A stretch of 41,145 bases of DNA, taken from positions 1 to 41,145 of the forward strand of contig DFQC01000019.1 in NCBI GenBank assembly GCA_002377585.1, in the 5' to 3' direction. The notes under the pieces were generated by a model that saw only the letters and a list, made by a program, of their open reading frames with translations, was not told the origin of the DNA and searched no databases. A program made the position numbers and the translations under genes. How positions within the stretch are numbered: the first letter of the stretch is position 1; the number at the start of each line of letters is the position of its first letter. Of the stretch, positions 16,379-24,816 are shown one piece after another. This DNA comes from Anaerolineales bacterium UBA3499 (GTDB lineage: Bacteria; Chloroflexota; Anaerolineae; Anaerolineales; UBA11657).

Positions 16379-18475
16379 AATTATTGTCAGGCGACCTACT
16401 CTTATGCCGTGCCCATATGAATTGCGGTCGGTAGAATCATGATACATTAAATATGTTTGGTCCTGTAGTCGAATTATGTCGGCCCCTGCCGGGTCACGTG
16501 CATTTATCAGTACATGTTGTTTTCTGAATATAATTCCATCTTGAGAAGTGCTGTAACCCATTACGGCAACTCCGGTGAAGTCTCTTATACCCGCGTCTTG
16601 AGGTTTGTTTAATTGATAGAAAAGTGTTACGCAACCGTCGTCACGAAGTAGTGGATAAACTTCGCGAGCTGATGCGGTCAAGTGTGGTGCTCCCGGTCCG
16701 ATTATGATGCCAGGTTCTACATTCCAGTCGAACAAGTCGCTAGATGTAGCTCGGCGCAGCCAGTGGTTTGGCGGACCACCTTGTAGCATATCTTTTTTTG
16801 GCTCACCATGTTGCGGTGCTGGTCCAAAATATCCTTGCCATAGATTTTCACCGACTGGAATTATGCTCAGTTTCTGTATAGCTTTCATGTCTGCTGCAGA
16901 TTGTGATATTCTTTCTCCTGGCTCTACATTAAAAGTTTGTCCTTCATCGTCACTGACAAAAGATTGGACGCCAGTTTGTGATGATCCCACAAAAAGTCGT
17001 ATCCTATTGTCTGGCAGTCTATATACCCGAAGAGGACCTAGGTTTACTCCTTGGTTCATAGCTTCTGGTCCAGATATTCTAATGCCTTCATAGGCAAAGT
17101 TAATGCCATCTGTCGAAAGCGCACTGCCTATACCTGCTCCAGCATTAGTAAAGAAAAGTCGTATATTTCCATCGCTAAGCAGCAAAGATGATGGATTAGC
17201 CATTGGGGCCATAGGGTCTGGATTGCCAGCATCCTGGGCGGTCAGTACTATTCCCAGGTCTTCAAATAAGTATTTGCTGTCTTCGCATGTTGCTGGTGAA
17301 TCTATTTCAGTTGAATTTTGTAATTCATTTGATTGGGGAGTATCAATAATAGGCTCTGGTTTGGGCCTGTTGGGTCCCGAAAGAATTGCGCTAGCAATTC
17401 TAAAGCCTGCAAAAGGATCTGGACCGTCAGTCAAAGTATAATAAACTCTCCAATTGCCTTCGCCTATGTACACAGCAGTAGGGTCCAGCGCATTTCTTGG
17501 AGTGCGGTCTAATAGTGCAGTATCATCAGCTGACCAATCAATTCCGTTTTCGGATCTTGCTAAGAATAAACGTTGAGGTTTGCTAATAGGGCCACCTGGA
17601 GGAGTAGTAGAGACCAACATAAAGTTAGGTGAACCTGTAAGTACGTATGAGTCAACAAAGCCGCCGGCAAGACGTAGGCCTGCATCTTTATCAAAACTAA
17701 TACCATCAAGGCTTGTAGCAGAACGAATGACCTCTCGTTTCTTGTTTGGAACCATATCAGTCCACATGATTCGTATTTGACCATTAGGTAGTACAAAAGA
17801 ATCTGGAACTCCCCATGCCCGTCGGTTTGTTTCCTGCACAATACCAGTATCAGAATCTACAATCCAGTCGATACCATCATTGCTTATTGCGGTTCGTATT
17901 TTAGAATCTCCACCATCAGGCCCTTTGTTAGAGTGTTCTGTAAAATACATCCTCCATCCGTTAGATGTACGTATAACAGTAGGATCAGATCCCGGAGGTG
18001 TTCTGGCGGGTACTTTATTGAAGGATAATCCATCTGTAGATTCCCATATTTCAATACCCATATTTGTAACGTATAGTCGTACAGTGCCATCATCTAGCAT
18101 GACTGCCTCGGGGCTTACACCCTCGGGGCCGACTGAATCCACTTCGGCCTCTAGAGTCCAAGACTCCACTAAGTCGTTACTAATGTTAGCAAGTGTTTCT
18201 GTAGGAGATGACTCCACATTTGCATCAATGACTACACTAGTTGCCTTCATAGGCTCTTCAGTTTGATTTGAGTCTATCGTGGTCGAATCTAATAGTTTAA
18301 CTTCCGACGTCACTTTTGTGACGTTTGGTGGAGATGTCTCCAACACATTGCTATCCTGTGTAGCAACCGAGTCTATTGTTTGGTTTGTTGTAACATTATC
18401 TTCTTGGGTACATCCTGTCACAATCATTAGGAATGTTATTACAACGATTCCTGTTGTACATAATTTTGATTTCAT
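16370..18475 (-). CDS. Lipoprotein with beta-propeller (GH43/sialidase-like) repeats
   Basis: A secreted lipid-anchored protein of about 701 aa. I start at the ATG at 18473-18475, giving a clean signal MKSKLCTTGIVVITFLMIVTGC with lipobox VTGC; an ATG six codons upstream is also possible. A Thr/Ser/Glu-rich linker of about 120 residues leads to two tandem halves of propeller blades. Repeating units have the form DG-x-RLY/F-x-TN followed by STDG-x-x-F, for example DGTVRLYVTNMG, NGQIRIMWTD and DGNIRLFFTNAG. Such folds bind or cut glycans (families 32, 43, 62, 68), but I cannot identify catalytic acids with certainty. It may be a surface carbohydrate-binding protein. It lies 12-30 bp behind the thioesterase gene, in the same direction. 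Confidence 0.75.
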   Translation of the reverse strand: MKSKLCTTGIVVITFLMIVTGCTQEDNVTTNQTIDSVATQDSNVLETSPPNVTKVTSEVKLLDSTTIDSNQTEEPMKATSVVIDANVESSPTETLANISNDLVESWTLEAEVDSVGPEGVSPEAVMLDDGTVRLYVTNMGIEIWESTDGLSFNKVPARTPPGSDPTVIRTSNGWRMYFTEHSNKGPDGGDSKIRTAISNDGIDWIVDSDTGIVQETNRRAWGVPDSFVLPNGQIRIMWTDMVPNKKREVIRSATSLDGISFDKDAGLRLAGGFVDSYVLTGSPNFMLVSTTPPGGPISKPQRLFLARSENGIDWSADDTALLDRTPRNALDPTAVYIGEGNWRVYYTLTDGPDPFAGFRIASAILSGPNRPKPEPIIDTPQSNELQNSTEIDSPATCEDSKYLFEDLGIVLTAQDAGNPDPMAPMANPSSLLLSDGNIRLFFTNAGAGIGSALSTDGINFAYEGIRISGPEAMNQGVNLGPLRVYRLPDNRIRLFVGSSQTGVQSFVSDDEGQTFNVEPGERISQSAADMKAIQKLSIIPVGENLWQGYFGPAPQHGEPKKDMLQGGPPNHWLRRATSSDLFDWNVEPGIIIGPGAPHLTASAREVYPLLRDDGCVTLFYQLNKPQDAGIRDFTGVAVMGYSTSQDGIIFRKQHVLINARDPAGADIIRLQDQTYLMYHDSTDRNSYGHGIRVGRLTIIEN

Positions 18476-18505
18476 GTTTGTTTTTGCCTGCATGTTTTAT
18501 AATCT

Positions 18506-18991
18506 TTATAGTTTAGGAAAACATAAATTACCCTGATATTTTATTACTGCTTGCTTGAATTTTTCAGGTACCTTTACTGTAGAATTTGTAATGTAGTCAT
18601 AAGCCACCTGGATTGTTTTGGCGGATGCAATTTGCCGTCCCGTATCAGTATTAATTGTATACATGCAATCGAAGCTTTTGTTACCAAATCTCGTGATGCC
18701 AACACTGACATTGAGTCGTTCGGAGATATATGCTGGTGATTTATAGTCGCATGTTGCATGCGCAACTATCATATTCATTTCATTTAGTCCGGAGAGTGTT
18801 TTGAGTTCTTGGAAATATTTTGTGCGTACTGTTTCCAGATACGTGAAATATACCGCATTATTCACGTGTCCAAAAGAGTCAACATCACGGAATATTACTT
18901 CTATTGGATGATTGTAGGTCGCAGCAGTATTTGGATTGTCTGCTTTGTGTGTGGTTTTCATTGACATATATTTGAATGCTGATTTTAGCAT
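18506..18991 (-). CDS. Acyl-CoA thioesterase, hotdog fold
   Basis: A 161-residue 4HBT/YbgC-type thioesterase. The motif RDVDSFGHVNNAVYFTYLE (about residues 35-53) contains the catalytic Asp and the His-Val-Asn-Asn stretch of the family. The rest is the expected strand pattern, with CDYKSPAYISERLNVSVGI in the middle. It hydrolyses acyl-CoA or acyl-ACP thioesters in the cytoplasm; the chain is unknown. The first eight residues may be extra, as a second ATG pair lies at codons 9 and 11. It is divergent from ligA, with 130 bp between. Confidence 0.88.
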   Translation of the reverse strand: MLKSAFKYMSMKTTHKADNPNTAATYNHPIEVIFRDVDSFGHVNNAVYFTYLETVRTKYFQELKTLSGLNEMNMIVAHATCDYKSPAYISERLNVSVGITRFGNKSFDCMYTINTDTGRQIASAKTIQVAYDYITNSTVKVPEKFKQAVIKYQGNLCFPKL

Positions 18992-19108
18992 ATTACAGCA
19001 ATGCTTATTTTACCCAGCATTGGATGGTTGTGTCACTACTTCCAATTGAACAATAAATTACATATATTTTTGTCGAATAAGATGTTATTGTGCTTTTGCA
19101 CCTTGTTC

Positions 19109-19122
19109 TATAATTGAACACA
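19109..19122 (+). promoter_or_regulatory. ligA -10 box, apparently leaderless
   Basis: TATAAT (19109-19114) puts the predicted transcript start on or one base before the A of the ligA ATG at 19122. The -10 is flanked by TGTTC and GAACA, an inverted repeat that reverses the order of the LexA half-sites. No ribosome binding site precedes the ATG. Confidence 0.55.
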
Positions 19123-21137
19123 TGCAATCTAGTGCCATAACTGTACGAGTTGCACAGTTGCGTCATGAACTGCAACTCCACAATTATCTTTATTATGTTA
19201 TGCAATCTCCCAGTATTTCTGATAGCGACTTTGATGAACTATTTAAGGAGCTACAGGATTTAGAGAGCCAATATCCTGAATTGATTGAAGAGGATTCACC
19301 CACGCAACGTGTAGGAGGATATCCTTCTGATAAGTTTGATAAAGTTGATCATCCTAATCCTATACTCAGTTTGAGTAAAGTCAATAGTCCTGCTGATACA
19401 GAGGCATGGTTCGCTCGCATATCAAAGTTAGACGGAAGGGTAATGTCCAACAAGTTTGTGGTGGAACCTAAGATTGACGGTTTGACAGTAGTGCTACATT
19501 ATGAAAATGGAGTTTTCACACGAGGTTGTACTCGCGGAGATGGACATGTGGGCGAAGATATAACAAGAAATCTTCGAACAGTACGTTCGTTACCTTTGCG
19601 CGTACCAGTTAAAGGATCTATGGATGCACCTAGCACTTTGGTTGTACGTGGAGAGGCTTTTATACCAAATCAATCTTTTTACGACTTGAATAATAAGTTA
19701 GGTGCTAACGGTGAGCGTACATATATTAATGCTCGTAATGCTGCATCAGGTGCTCTAAGGCAATTAGATCCTAGAGTAACTGCTAGTCGTCCGATTGCAT
19801 TGTTTTGTTATGAGGTGGTTGCTTCAGACCCACAGTTTTTGAACAGCCAATGGGATACTCTAACTTATTTGCGTGAACTAGGCTTTCCCGTATCGGATGA
19901 TTCAGTCCTGTGCAACAATATGAGGGATGTGATTGATAGATGTCAAATGTGGTCTGATAAGAGAAAAGGTTTGGATTATGAAATAGACGGCGTTGTCATC
20001 AAAATTGATGATTTAGATGTTATGGCAAATTTGGGAGTGGTAGGCAAAGATCCAAGAGGTGCAGTTGCTTACAAATTTGCTGAAGATCAGGTTACTACAC
20101 GGTTAGTTGATATTGGGCTGAATGTTGGCAGGACCGGTGTGTTAACTCCATATGCGGTTCTACAACCCGTGAAAGTTGGTGGGGTGATTGTTAAGCAGGC
20201 TACATTGCATAATCTAGATTTTGTTAGAGATAAGGATATACGTGTGGGTGATCATGTGCTCATTAAACGTGCTGGTGAAGTGATACCTTATGTAATAGGT
20301 TCTTTGGAGTTAGAGCGCGATGGTAGTGAGGTTCCTTATGATCCTCCTGACAAATGCCCTAGTTGCGGCACAGCTGTTCATCGTTTTACAAATGAAGTTG
20401 CTATATATTGTGCTAATATAGCTTGTCCGGCTCAAATTGTTCGCAATTTGGAACATTTTGTGTCCCGTTCTACGTTAGAAATAGATGGTTTCGGTAAGGG
20501 TCTAGCTAAACAGCTTGTTGAGGCTGGTCTAGTCAAGGATGTTGCAGACATATTCTCTTTGGACAAAACTAGTTTGCTTGAGTTAGAAGGGTTTGCTCAC
20601 AAAAAAGTAAGCTCACTATTGACTGCAATTGCTGAATCAAAGAAAAAGCCTCTTAGTCGTTTGGTTGAAGCACTAGGAGTTAGAGGTGTAGGTTCGGTAG
20701 CTTCCGCATCCTTAGCATCAGCCTTTGGGTCGCTAGATGCTTTAGGAGAAGCTACAACTGAGGAATTACAGGAAATAGAAGGTCTCGGTCCTAATATAGC
20801 TAATGCAGTGGTAGAATGGTTTGATGAGCCGACTAACCGTAGGGTGTTAGATAAGTTGCAGGCAGCTGGGTTTTGGCCTACGCTAAATGATTCGCACAAT
20901 AATATCTCGGGTGTTCTTACAGGGATGACGATAGTAATTACTGGTACTTTACAGGGTTGGTCACGGAAAGATGCTGTTGATTACATAGAATCTCATGGTG
21001 GCTCAGTTGGCAAAAGCATTACATCTAATACAAATTATCTTTTAGTCGGCGATCGTCCAGGCAGCAAATTGGATCGTGCTCTAAATTTGGGTATTACAGT
21101 GATAGATGTGAATTCATTGAAAGACTTGGTAAAATAG
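19122..21137 (+). CDS. ligA: NAD-dependent DNA ligase
   Basis: Seals nicks in replication and repair using NAD+. At 671 aa it is full length. Domains in order: Ia helices (YYVMQSPSISDSDFDEL), the adenylation domain with catalytic Lys117 in EPKIDG, the OB fold (PYAVLQPVKVGGV), a Cys4 zinc finger (CPSCG...YCANIACP), helix-hairpin-helix repeats, and a C-terminal BRCT domain from about residue 595. It starts at the first ATG with no ribosome site, consistent with the leaderless promoter noted separately. It is a single-copy essential gene in most bacteria. Confidence 0.98.
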   Translation: MQSSAITVRVAQLRHELQLHNYLYYVMQSPSISDSDFDELFKELQDLESQYPELIEEDSPTQRVGGYPSDKFDKVDHPNPILSLSKVNSPADTEAWFARISKLDGRVMSNKFVVEPKIDGLTVVLHYENGVFTRGCTRGDGHVGEDITRNLRTVRSLPLRVPVKGSMDAPSTLVVRGEAFIPNQSFYDLNNKLGANGERTYINARNAASGALRQLDPRVTASRPIALFCYEVVASDPQFLNSQWDTLTYLRELGFPVSDDSVLCNNMRDVIDRCQMWSDKRKGLDYEIDGVVIKIDDLDVMANLGVVGKDPRGAVAYKFAEDQVTTRLVDIGLNVGRTGVLTPYAVLQPVKVGGVIVKQATLHNLDFVRDKDIRVGDHVLIKRAGEVIPYVIGSLELERDGSEVPYDPPDKCPSCGTAVHRFTNEVAIYCANIACPAQIVRNLEHFVSRSTLEIDGFGKGLAKQLVEAGLVKDVADIFSLDKTSLLELEGFAHKKVSSLLTAIAESKKKPLSRLVEALGVRGVGSVASASLASAFGSLDALGEATTEELQEIEGLGPNIANAVVEWFDEPTNRRVLDKLQAAGFWPTLNDSHNNISGVLTGMTIVITGTLQGWSRKDAVDYIESHGGSVGKSITSNTNYLLVGDRPGSKLDRALNLGITVIDVNSLKDLVK

Positions 21138-21154
21138 TGATAGCATTATTAGTG

Positions 21155-21183
21155 TTGACAGAAAGTGTGCGTTGCTCTAAACT
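21155..21183 (+). promoter_or_regulatory. Promoter of the AONS/KBL-type gene
   Basis: A perfect TTGACA (21155-21160), 17-bp spacer and TAAACT (21178-21183) predict a start near 21190, about 40 nt ahead of the GTG at 21232. Confidence 0.7.
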
Positions 21184-21204
21184 GCCGTAGTTTTGTGGGA
21201 GACG

Positions 21205-21236
21205 CAAAAATATAAGCGGGCAAAAATATAAGTGAG
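21205..21236 (+). repeat. 16-bp tandem duplication at the start codon
   Basis: CAAAAATATAAGCGGG (21205-21220) is followed directly by CAAAAATATAAGTGAG, two mismatches apart. The second copy contains the GTG start codon at 21232. Confidence 0.7.
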
Positions 21237-22437
21237 CGATAACATTCAAACTGGTATACAAAATCGTATCGATGGTATGCATCAACGTGTGCAGGGCTTG
21301 CGAGATGCGGATATGTATTTCTATAACATGCCAGTCTCAGAGCTTAAGGGCAGTTCCGAAGTAGTCGTTTCTGGCCGCACAATGTTGATGTTAGCTTCAT
21401 ATGGTTATTTGGGATTATTGGGTCATCCCCGCATAAATAAAGCAGCAGGTGATGCTCTTGAAAAGTATGGAAGTGGCACACATGGTGTTAGAGTGCTTGC
21501 GGGCACTTTAGATATTCACGTAGAGCTTGAGAAGACGATTGCGGACTTTAAGAACACAGAAGATGCAGTCACGTTTTCTAGCGGCTATGTCACTAATTTG
21601 GCTGCAATATCAACTATTGTGGGTAGACGCGATATAGTATTATGCGATAAATATAATCATGCTAGTATTGTAGATGGTTGCTTGTTGTCCGGAGCAGAAT
21701 TGAAGAGGTTTCGTCACAATGATATGGATCATCTAGAAGGTTTATTGAAACGTTATTCTGATCGCACTACTAAATTGGTAATAGTTGATGCAGTGTTTAG
21801 TATGGATGGTGACATCATTGATTTGCCGGCACTTGTTGAACTGTGTAGAAAATATGACGCTTGGCTAATGATGGATGAAGCTCATTCGGTGGGTGTGTTA
21901 GGGAAAACAGGGCGTGGAATTGAAGAGCACTTTGGCATGCAAGATTGCGTGGATGTTAAGATGGGTACACTAAGCAAGACTATACCTAGTATAGGTGGCT
22001 ATATTGCTGGTAATAGCGGTCTAGTTAACTTGCTTAAGCATGCTGCACGAGGGTATGTTTTCTCTGCTGCTATTCCACCTGCGCAAGCGGCCGCAGCTAA
22101 AGCTGCTTTTGAAGTGATTATTGATGAGCCAGATAGAATTGAGAAAGTTCAGCAAAACGCCCGCATTTTTATCGATGGCCTACAGGCGATTGGTTTTGAC
22201 ACCATGAGTAGTGAAACGGCAATCGTACCTGTGCTATGCGGAACTGATGAGAAGGCATATGAACTGGTACGGTTGTGTCAGAGTCAGGATATCTTTGTTT
22301 TGCCGGTAGTATCCCCAGCTGTGCCAGAAGGTTTGTCTAGATTACGTGCTACAGTCACTGCTGGTCATTCGAAAGCACAGATTGAACATGCCTTATCTGT
22401 ATTGGAAATTGCTGGCAAAGAAGCTGGCCTTATCTAA
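21232..22437 (+). CDS. AONS/KBL-family PLP acyltransferase (glycine C-acetyltransferase-like)
   Basis: A fold-type I PLP enzyme of 401 aa in the alpha-oxoamine synthase family (2-amino-3-ketobutyrate CoA ligase, 8-amino-7-oxononanoate synthase, serine palmitoyltransferase). The PLP lysine lies in MGTLSKTIPSIGGYIAG near residue 248. DEAHSVGVLGKTGRGIEEH holds the Asp that binds the pyridine nitrogen, and SSGYVTNLAAIS is the substrate loop. It condenses an amino acid with an acyl-CoA. Which one is not settled: the missing threonine dehydrogenase and biotin genes nearby give no help, while the PlsC gene downstream on the other strand would suit a sphingoid-like lipid role. The GTG start lacks a strong ribosome site. 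Confidence 0.85.
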   Translation: MSDNIQTGIQNRIDGMHQRVQGLRDADMYFYNMPVSELKGSSEVVVSGRTMLMLASYGYLGLLGHPRINKAAGDALEKYGSGTHGVRVLAGTLDIHVELEKTIADFKNTEDAVTFSSGYVTNLAAISTIVGRRDIVLCDKYNHASIVDGCLLSGAELKRFRHNDMDHLEGLLKRYSDRTTKLVIVDAVFSMDGDIIDLPALVELCRKYDAWLMMDEAHSVGVLGKTGRGIEEHFGMQDCVDVKMGTLSKTIPSIGGYIAGNSGLVNLLKHAARGYVFSAAIPPAQAAAAKAAFEVIIDEPDRIEKVQQNARIFIDGLQAIGFDTMSSETAIVPVLCGTDEKAYELVRLCQSQDIFVLPVVSPAVPEGLSRLRATVTAGHSKAQIEHALSVLEIAGKEAGLI

Positions 22438-22460
22438 ACAACCCTTTATCTAGCATTGAT

Positions 22461-23162
22461 TTAATCTATCAGTTCAGCCTGTTGCGCCCATTCTATAAAA
22501 TACTTTAGTCGTGGATGGCCAGCATATACTCCGCGATATTGTTCCGGTAGAAGTGCAGCTAGTCTAAGCATTATGTTCTCGGTCTGCATTTGTAATTGCG
22601 CTGAGCGATCTTGGCGCTGAATAGGTTCTAGTCTAAATGGTGGACCCACTTTAAGTATTAGGTGCGGACGACGCAACCTTTTTAGTTCATCAAATGTTTT
22701 ATCAGTACCAATAATCACTGCCGGCACTATGGGTACATTTGCTTTTGTGGCTAGAAATGCAATTCCTGCTCTTGGTTTTTGTAGTTCTCCTGTCTTGCTA
22801 CGAGTACCTTCAGGAGCTATACCTAGCATGACTCCTGACTTCAATGCTTTAATGGCACCACTGAGGGCGGTGCGATCAACTGTACCTCGTTTTACCCATA
22901 CGACTCCACCTGCATCTGCTCCTGCCCAGTTAAGTATCAACCTAAAAAAGATATTTTTGTGATATTTGTGAGCCACAAACCCAGACAATTTTGGGTGTTT
23001 GATAAGAGTCAATAGCAGTGGGGCGTCCGCGAAACTCATGTGATTTACGACTAAAATACATCCTCCAGATGTTGGCAGATTATGTTCGCCCACTATACTA
23101 CGTGTTGTGAACATGCTATACAGCAACTCAAAGAGTGATTTTAAAGCTTTAGTACTGTTCAT
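22461..23162 (-). CDS. 1-acyl-glycerol-3-phosphate acyltransferase (PlsC family)
   Basis: A membrane-associated lysophospholipid acyltransferase, 233 aa. The catalytic H-x4-D is H41/D46 in NHMSFADAP. The phosphate-binding block is APEGTRSKTG (E118-G119-T120). A hydrophobic segment lies just before the catalytic motif, and a third family motif is VPIVPAVI near 144-151. It makes phosphatidic acid or a related lipid at the inner face of the membrane. It starts seven bases after the end of the LysM lipoprotein gene, so the two form an operon read leftward. Confidence 0.9.
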   Translation of the reverse strand: MNSTKALKSLFELLYSMFTTRSIVGEHNLPTSGGCILVVNHMSFADAPLLLTLIKHPKLSGFVAHKYHKNIFFRLILNWAGADAGGVVWVKRGTVDRTALSGAIKALKSGVMLGIAPEGTRSKTGELQKPRAGIAFLATKANVPIVPAVIIGTDKTFDELKRLRRPHLILKVGPPFRLEPIQRQDRSAQLQMQTENIMLRLAALLPEQYRGVYAGHPRLKYFIEWAQQAELID

Positions 23163-23169
23163 TTATGTA

Positions 23170-24150
23170 TTACTGTGATATTAATCGTCCATGTGCATAT
23201 ACAGAGTAATGGCTATGTTGTTCTAAGGTTGTAGTGAAGATTGTATCAACGTCGGATGTCTCGCCAGGCCCCATAGTTAGATCATGTTCAATGATCCGAT
23301 AGGACAGTATTTGGTTAGAAGTGTTGTAAGCGCTTATTAATATATCAATTGAACCCACATATTCCTCTGAGTTGTTCTGGATTTCAGCTGTAACAGCATG
23401 TTTTGCCAAATTGGATTGCTGAGTACCTGTTATAGTTGAGCTAAGTACCACAAAGCGATTAGATAATGTAGTTCCATCTTCTGCATTAAGTACATTGCCG
23501 GCTGCTCCCAAAACCTTGTTGCTTGTTGAAAACCGTACTGATATTGGTGTGATTTTGCCAGGCATAATTATTTCTAAAGGCGCAAATGTAACCTTACTAG
23601 GTCCAATTTCTCCCTCCGCCAATATAGCAGTGACTTGGACAACTAGGTCAATGACAGGATTGGTAGTTTTATTTTCTAATTCCCCTAGACAAAGTTGTTC
23701 CTCATTTGGACCCGGGAAACAATGGAATTGTGTCATTTCAAGCAATTTGTATTCTATTGCCGCAGTGTTTTTGCTAGCCAATACTATGTCACCAAATGGG
23801 ATGACTAGGTCTTGGCCAGGTTGCAGTGATAATGGATCAATGCCTGAGTTTGCCATTTGTATTTGTTCAACCGTAACACCTTTCTCAGAGGCAATTGCTA
23901 TCAACGTATCTCCTGATTGAACAGTGTAGGCATAGGGAGTTGCAGTTGGATCTAAACTTGGAAGGGTCGGCACTACAAATGTTGCTGTTTTCTTTGGAGG
24001 CGAGGTGGCTGTGGACTGCAGTTTGCGCAAAGCAGCAGTAGGTGCAGATGTAACATCAATGTTTTCAGGTTCGTTATTGACACAGCCATTTAATCCACCC
24101 AATAACATTGCTGTAGATACGAGTGCAATCAATCTTAGTTTAGTATGCAT
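23170..24150 (-). CDS. LysM-domain lipoprotein
   Basis: A 326-residue exported protein. The lipoprotein signal peptide ends in GLNGC, with lipidated Cys23. A Pro/Thr-rich linker is followed by one LysM peptidoglycan-binding domain at about 74-118 (YTVQSGDTLIAIASEKGV). The C-terminal ~190 residues look like beta-sandwich domains resembling FxLYD or transport-associated extracellular modules. It is probably anchored outside the membrane and bound to the cell wall. A TATAAT (24163-24168 on this strand) predicts a leader of only about six bases. Confidence 0.85.
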   Translation of the reverse strand: MHTKLRLIALVSTAMLLGGLNGCVNNEPENIDVTSAPTAALRKLQSTATSPPKKTATFVVPTLPSLDPTATPYAYTVQSGDTLIAIASEKGVTVEQIQMANSGIDPLSLQPGQDLVIPFGDIVLASKNTAAIEYKLLEMTQFHCFPGPNEEQLCLGELENKTTNPVIDLVVQVTAILAEGEIGPSKVTFAPLEIIMPGKITPISVRFSTSNKVLGAAGNVLNAEDGTTLSNRFVVLSSTITGTQQSNLAKHAVTAEIQNNSEEYVGSIDILISAYNTSNQILSYRIIEHDLTMGPGETSDVDTIFTTTLEQHSHYSVYAHGRLISQ

Positions 24151-24270
24151 GCTAGTAAAGCAATTATATTCTAATATTGTCGGCGGGCGAATTTATGTGC
24201 TTATATTAATATTTTTGTTGTGGTAAAATTCCGCAGTATTTTTAGAGTGGGTACTGTATAATCAAGCAAG

Positions 24271-24292
24271 CAAGCTCGTATAGTCGAGCTTG
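24271..24292 (+). promoter_or_regulatory. 8-bp hairpin in the fmdB leader
   Basis: CAAGCTCG and CGAGCTTG form a perfect 8-bp stem with loop TATAGT, just after a TATAAT at 24257-24262 and 44 nt before the ATG. No T-tract follows, so it is either a 5'-UTR structure or an operator. Confidence 0.55.
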
Positions 24293-24336
24293 AATGAACA
24301 TTATTATCTTTAGACTAAGTAGTATGGAGTGTTGAA

Positions 24337-24693
24337 ATGCCAGTTTACGCTTATAGCTGTAACAGCTGCGGGTTGCAGTTCGAACGTATGCAACGGTTTA
24401 GTGATCAACCAGTGTCTGATTGTCCAGAATGTAATGCAGATACTGTGCAGCGCGTTATCCAGCCAGTCGGGATTATTTTTAAGGGTTCTGGATGGTATGT
24501 AAAAGATAGTAAGGCTGCTAATTCTGCTGGCAAACCTACGACTAAAGACAATGTAGCTGAGAAAAATAATAGTGTGGAAGGTGGCTCAAAATCAGGCGAC
24601 TCTAGTGCTTCTGAAAGTAAGAGTAAAACATCTAAATCTGGCGAATCCAAAGACTCTACCAGTTCTGTAAAGAGCTCAACGAATGATGATTAA
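24337..24693 (+). CDS. FmdB-family zinc-ribbon protein
   Basis: A 118-residue protein with an N-terminal zinc ribbon of the FmdB type. The opening MPVYAYSCNSCG is near-universal in the family, and the ligands are C8, C11, C29 and C32. After the conserved IIFKGSGWYVKDSK the C-terminal half is a low-complexity Ser/Lys/Glu tail, probably disordered. The family was named after a formamidase regulator, but its biochemical role is not established. It is a monocistronic unit closed by its own terminator. Confidence 0.9.
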   Translation: MPVYAYSCNSCGLQFERMQRFSDQPVSDCPECNADTVQRVIQPVGIIFKGSGWYVKDSKAANSAGKPTTKDNVAEKNNSVEGGSKSGDSSASESKSKTSKSGESKDSTSSVKSSTNDD

Positions 24694-24721
24694 TAAGTCC
24701 GAATTGACAATAACGATGGTG

Positions 24722-24743
24722 GCGCCTAGTAGGGCGCTTTTTT
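24722..24743 (+). terminator. Intrinsic terminator after fmdB
   Basis: GCGCC (24722-24726) and GGCGC (24733-24737) form a GC stem with a six-base loop, followed by six Ts. It separates fmdB from the purA promoter. Confidence 0.85.
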
Positions 24744-24745
24744 GT

Positions 24746-24775
24746 TTGACTGTCAATGTTAAATATTCGAATAAT
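24746..24775 (+). promoter_or_regulatory. purA promoter
   Basis: TTGACT (24746-24751), an 18-bp spacer and AATAAT (24770-24775). The -35 overlaps the end of the terminator T-tract region, so fmdB and purA are tightly packed but separate units. Confidence 0.55.
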
Positions 24776-24816
24776 TGCGATTTATATTGATAATCTAGAA
24801 ATTTTTGGAGGTAAGT

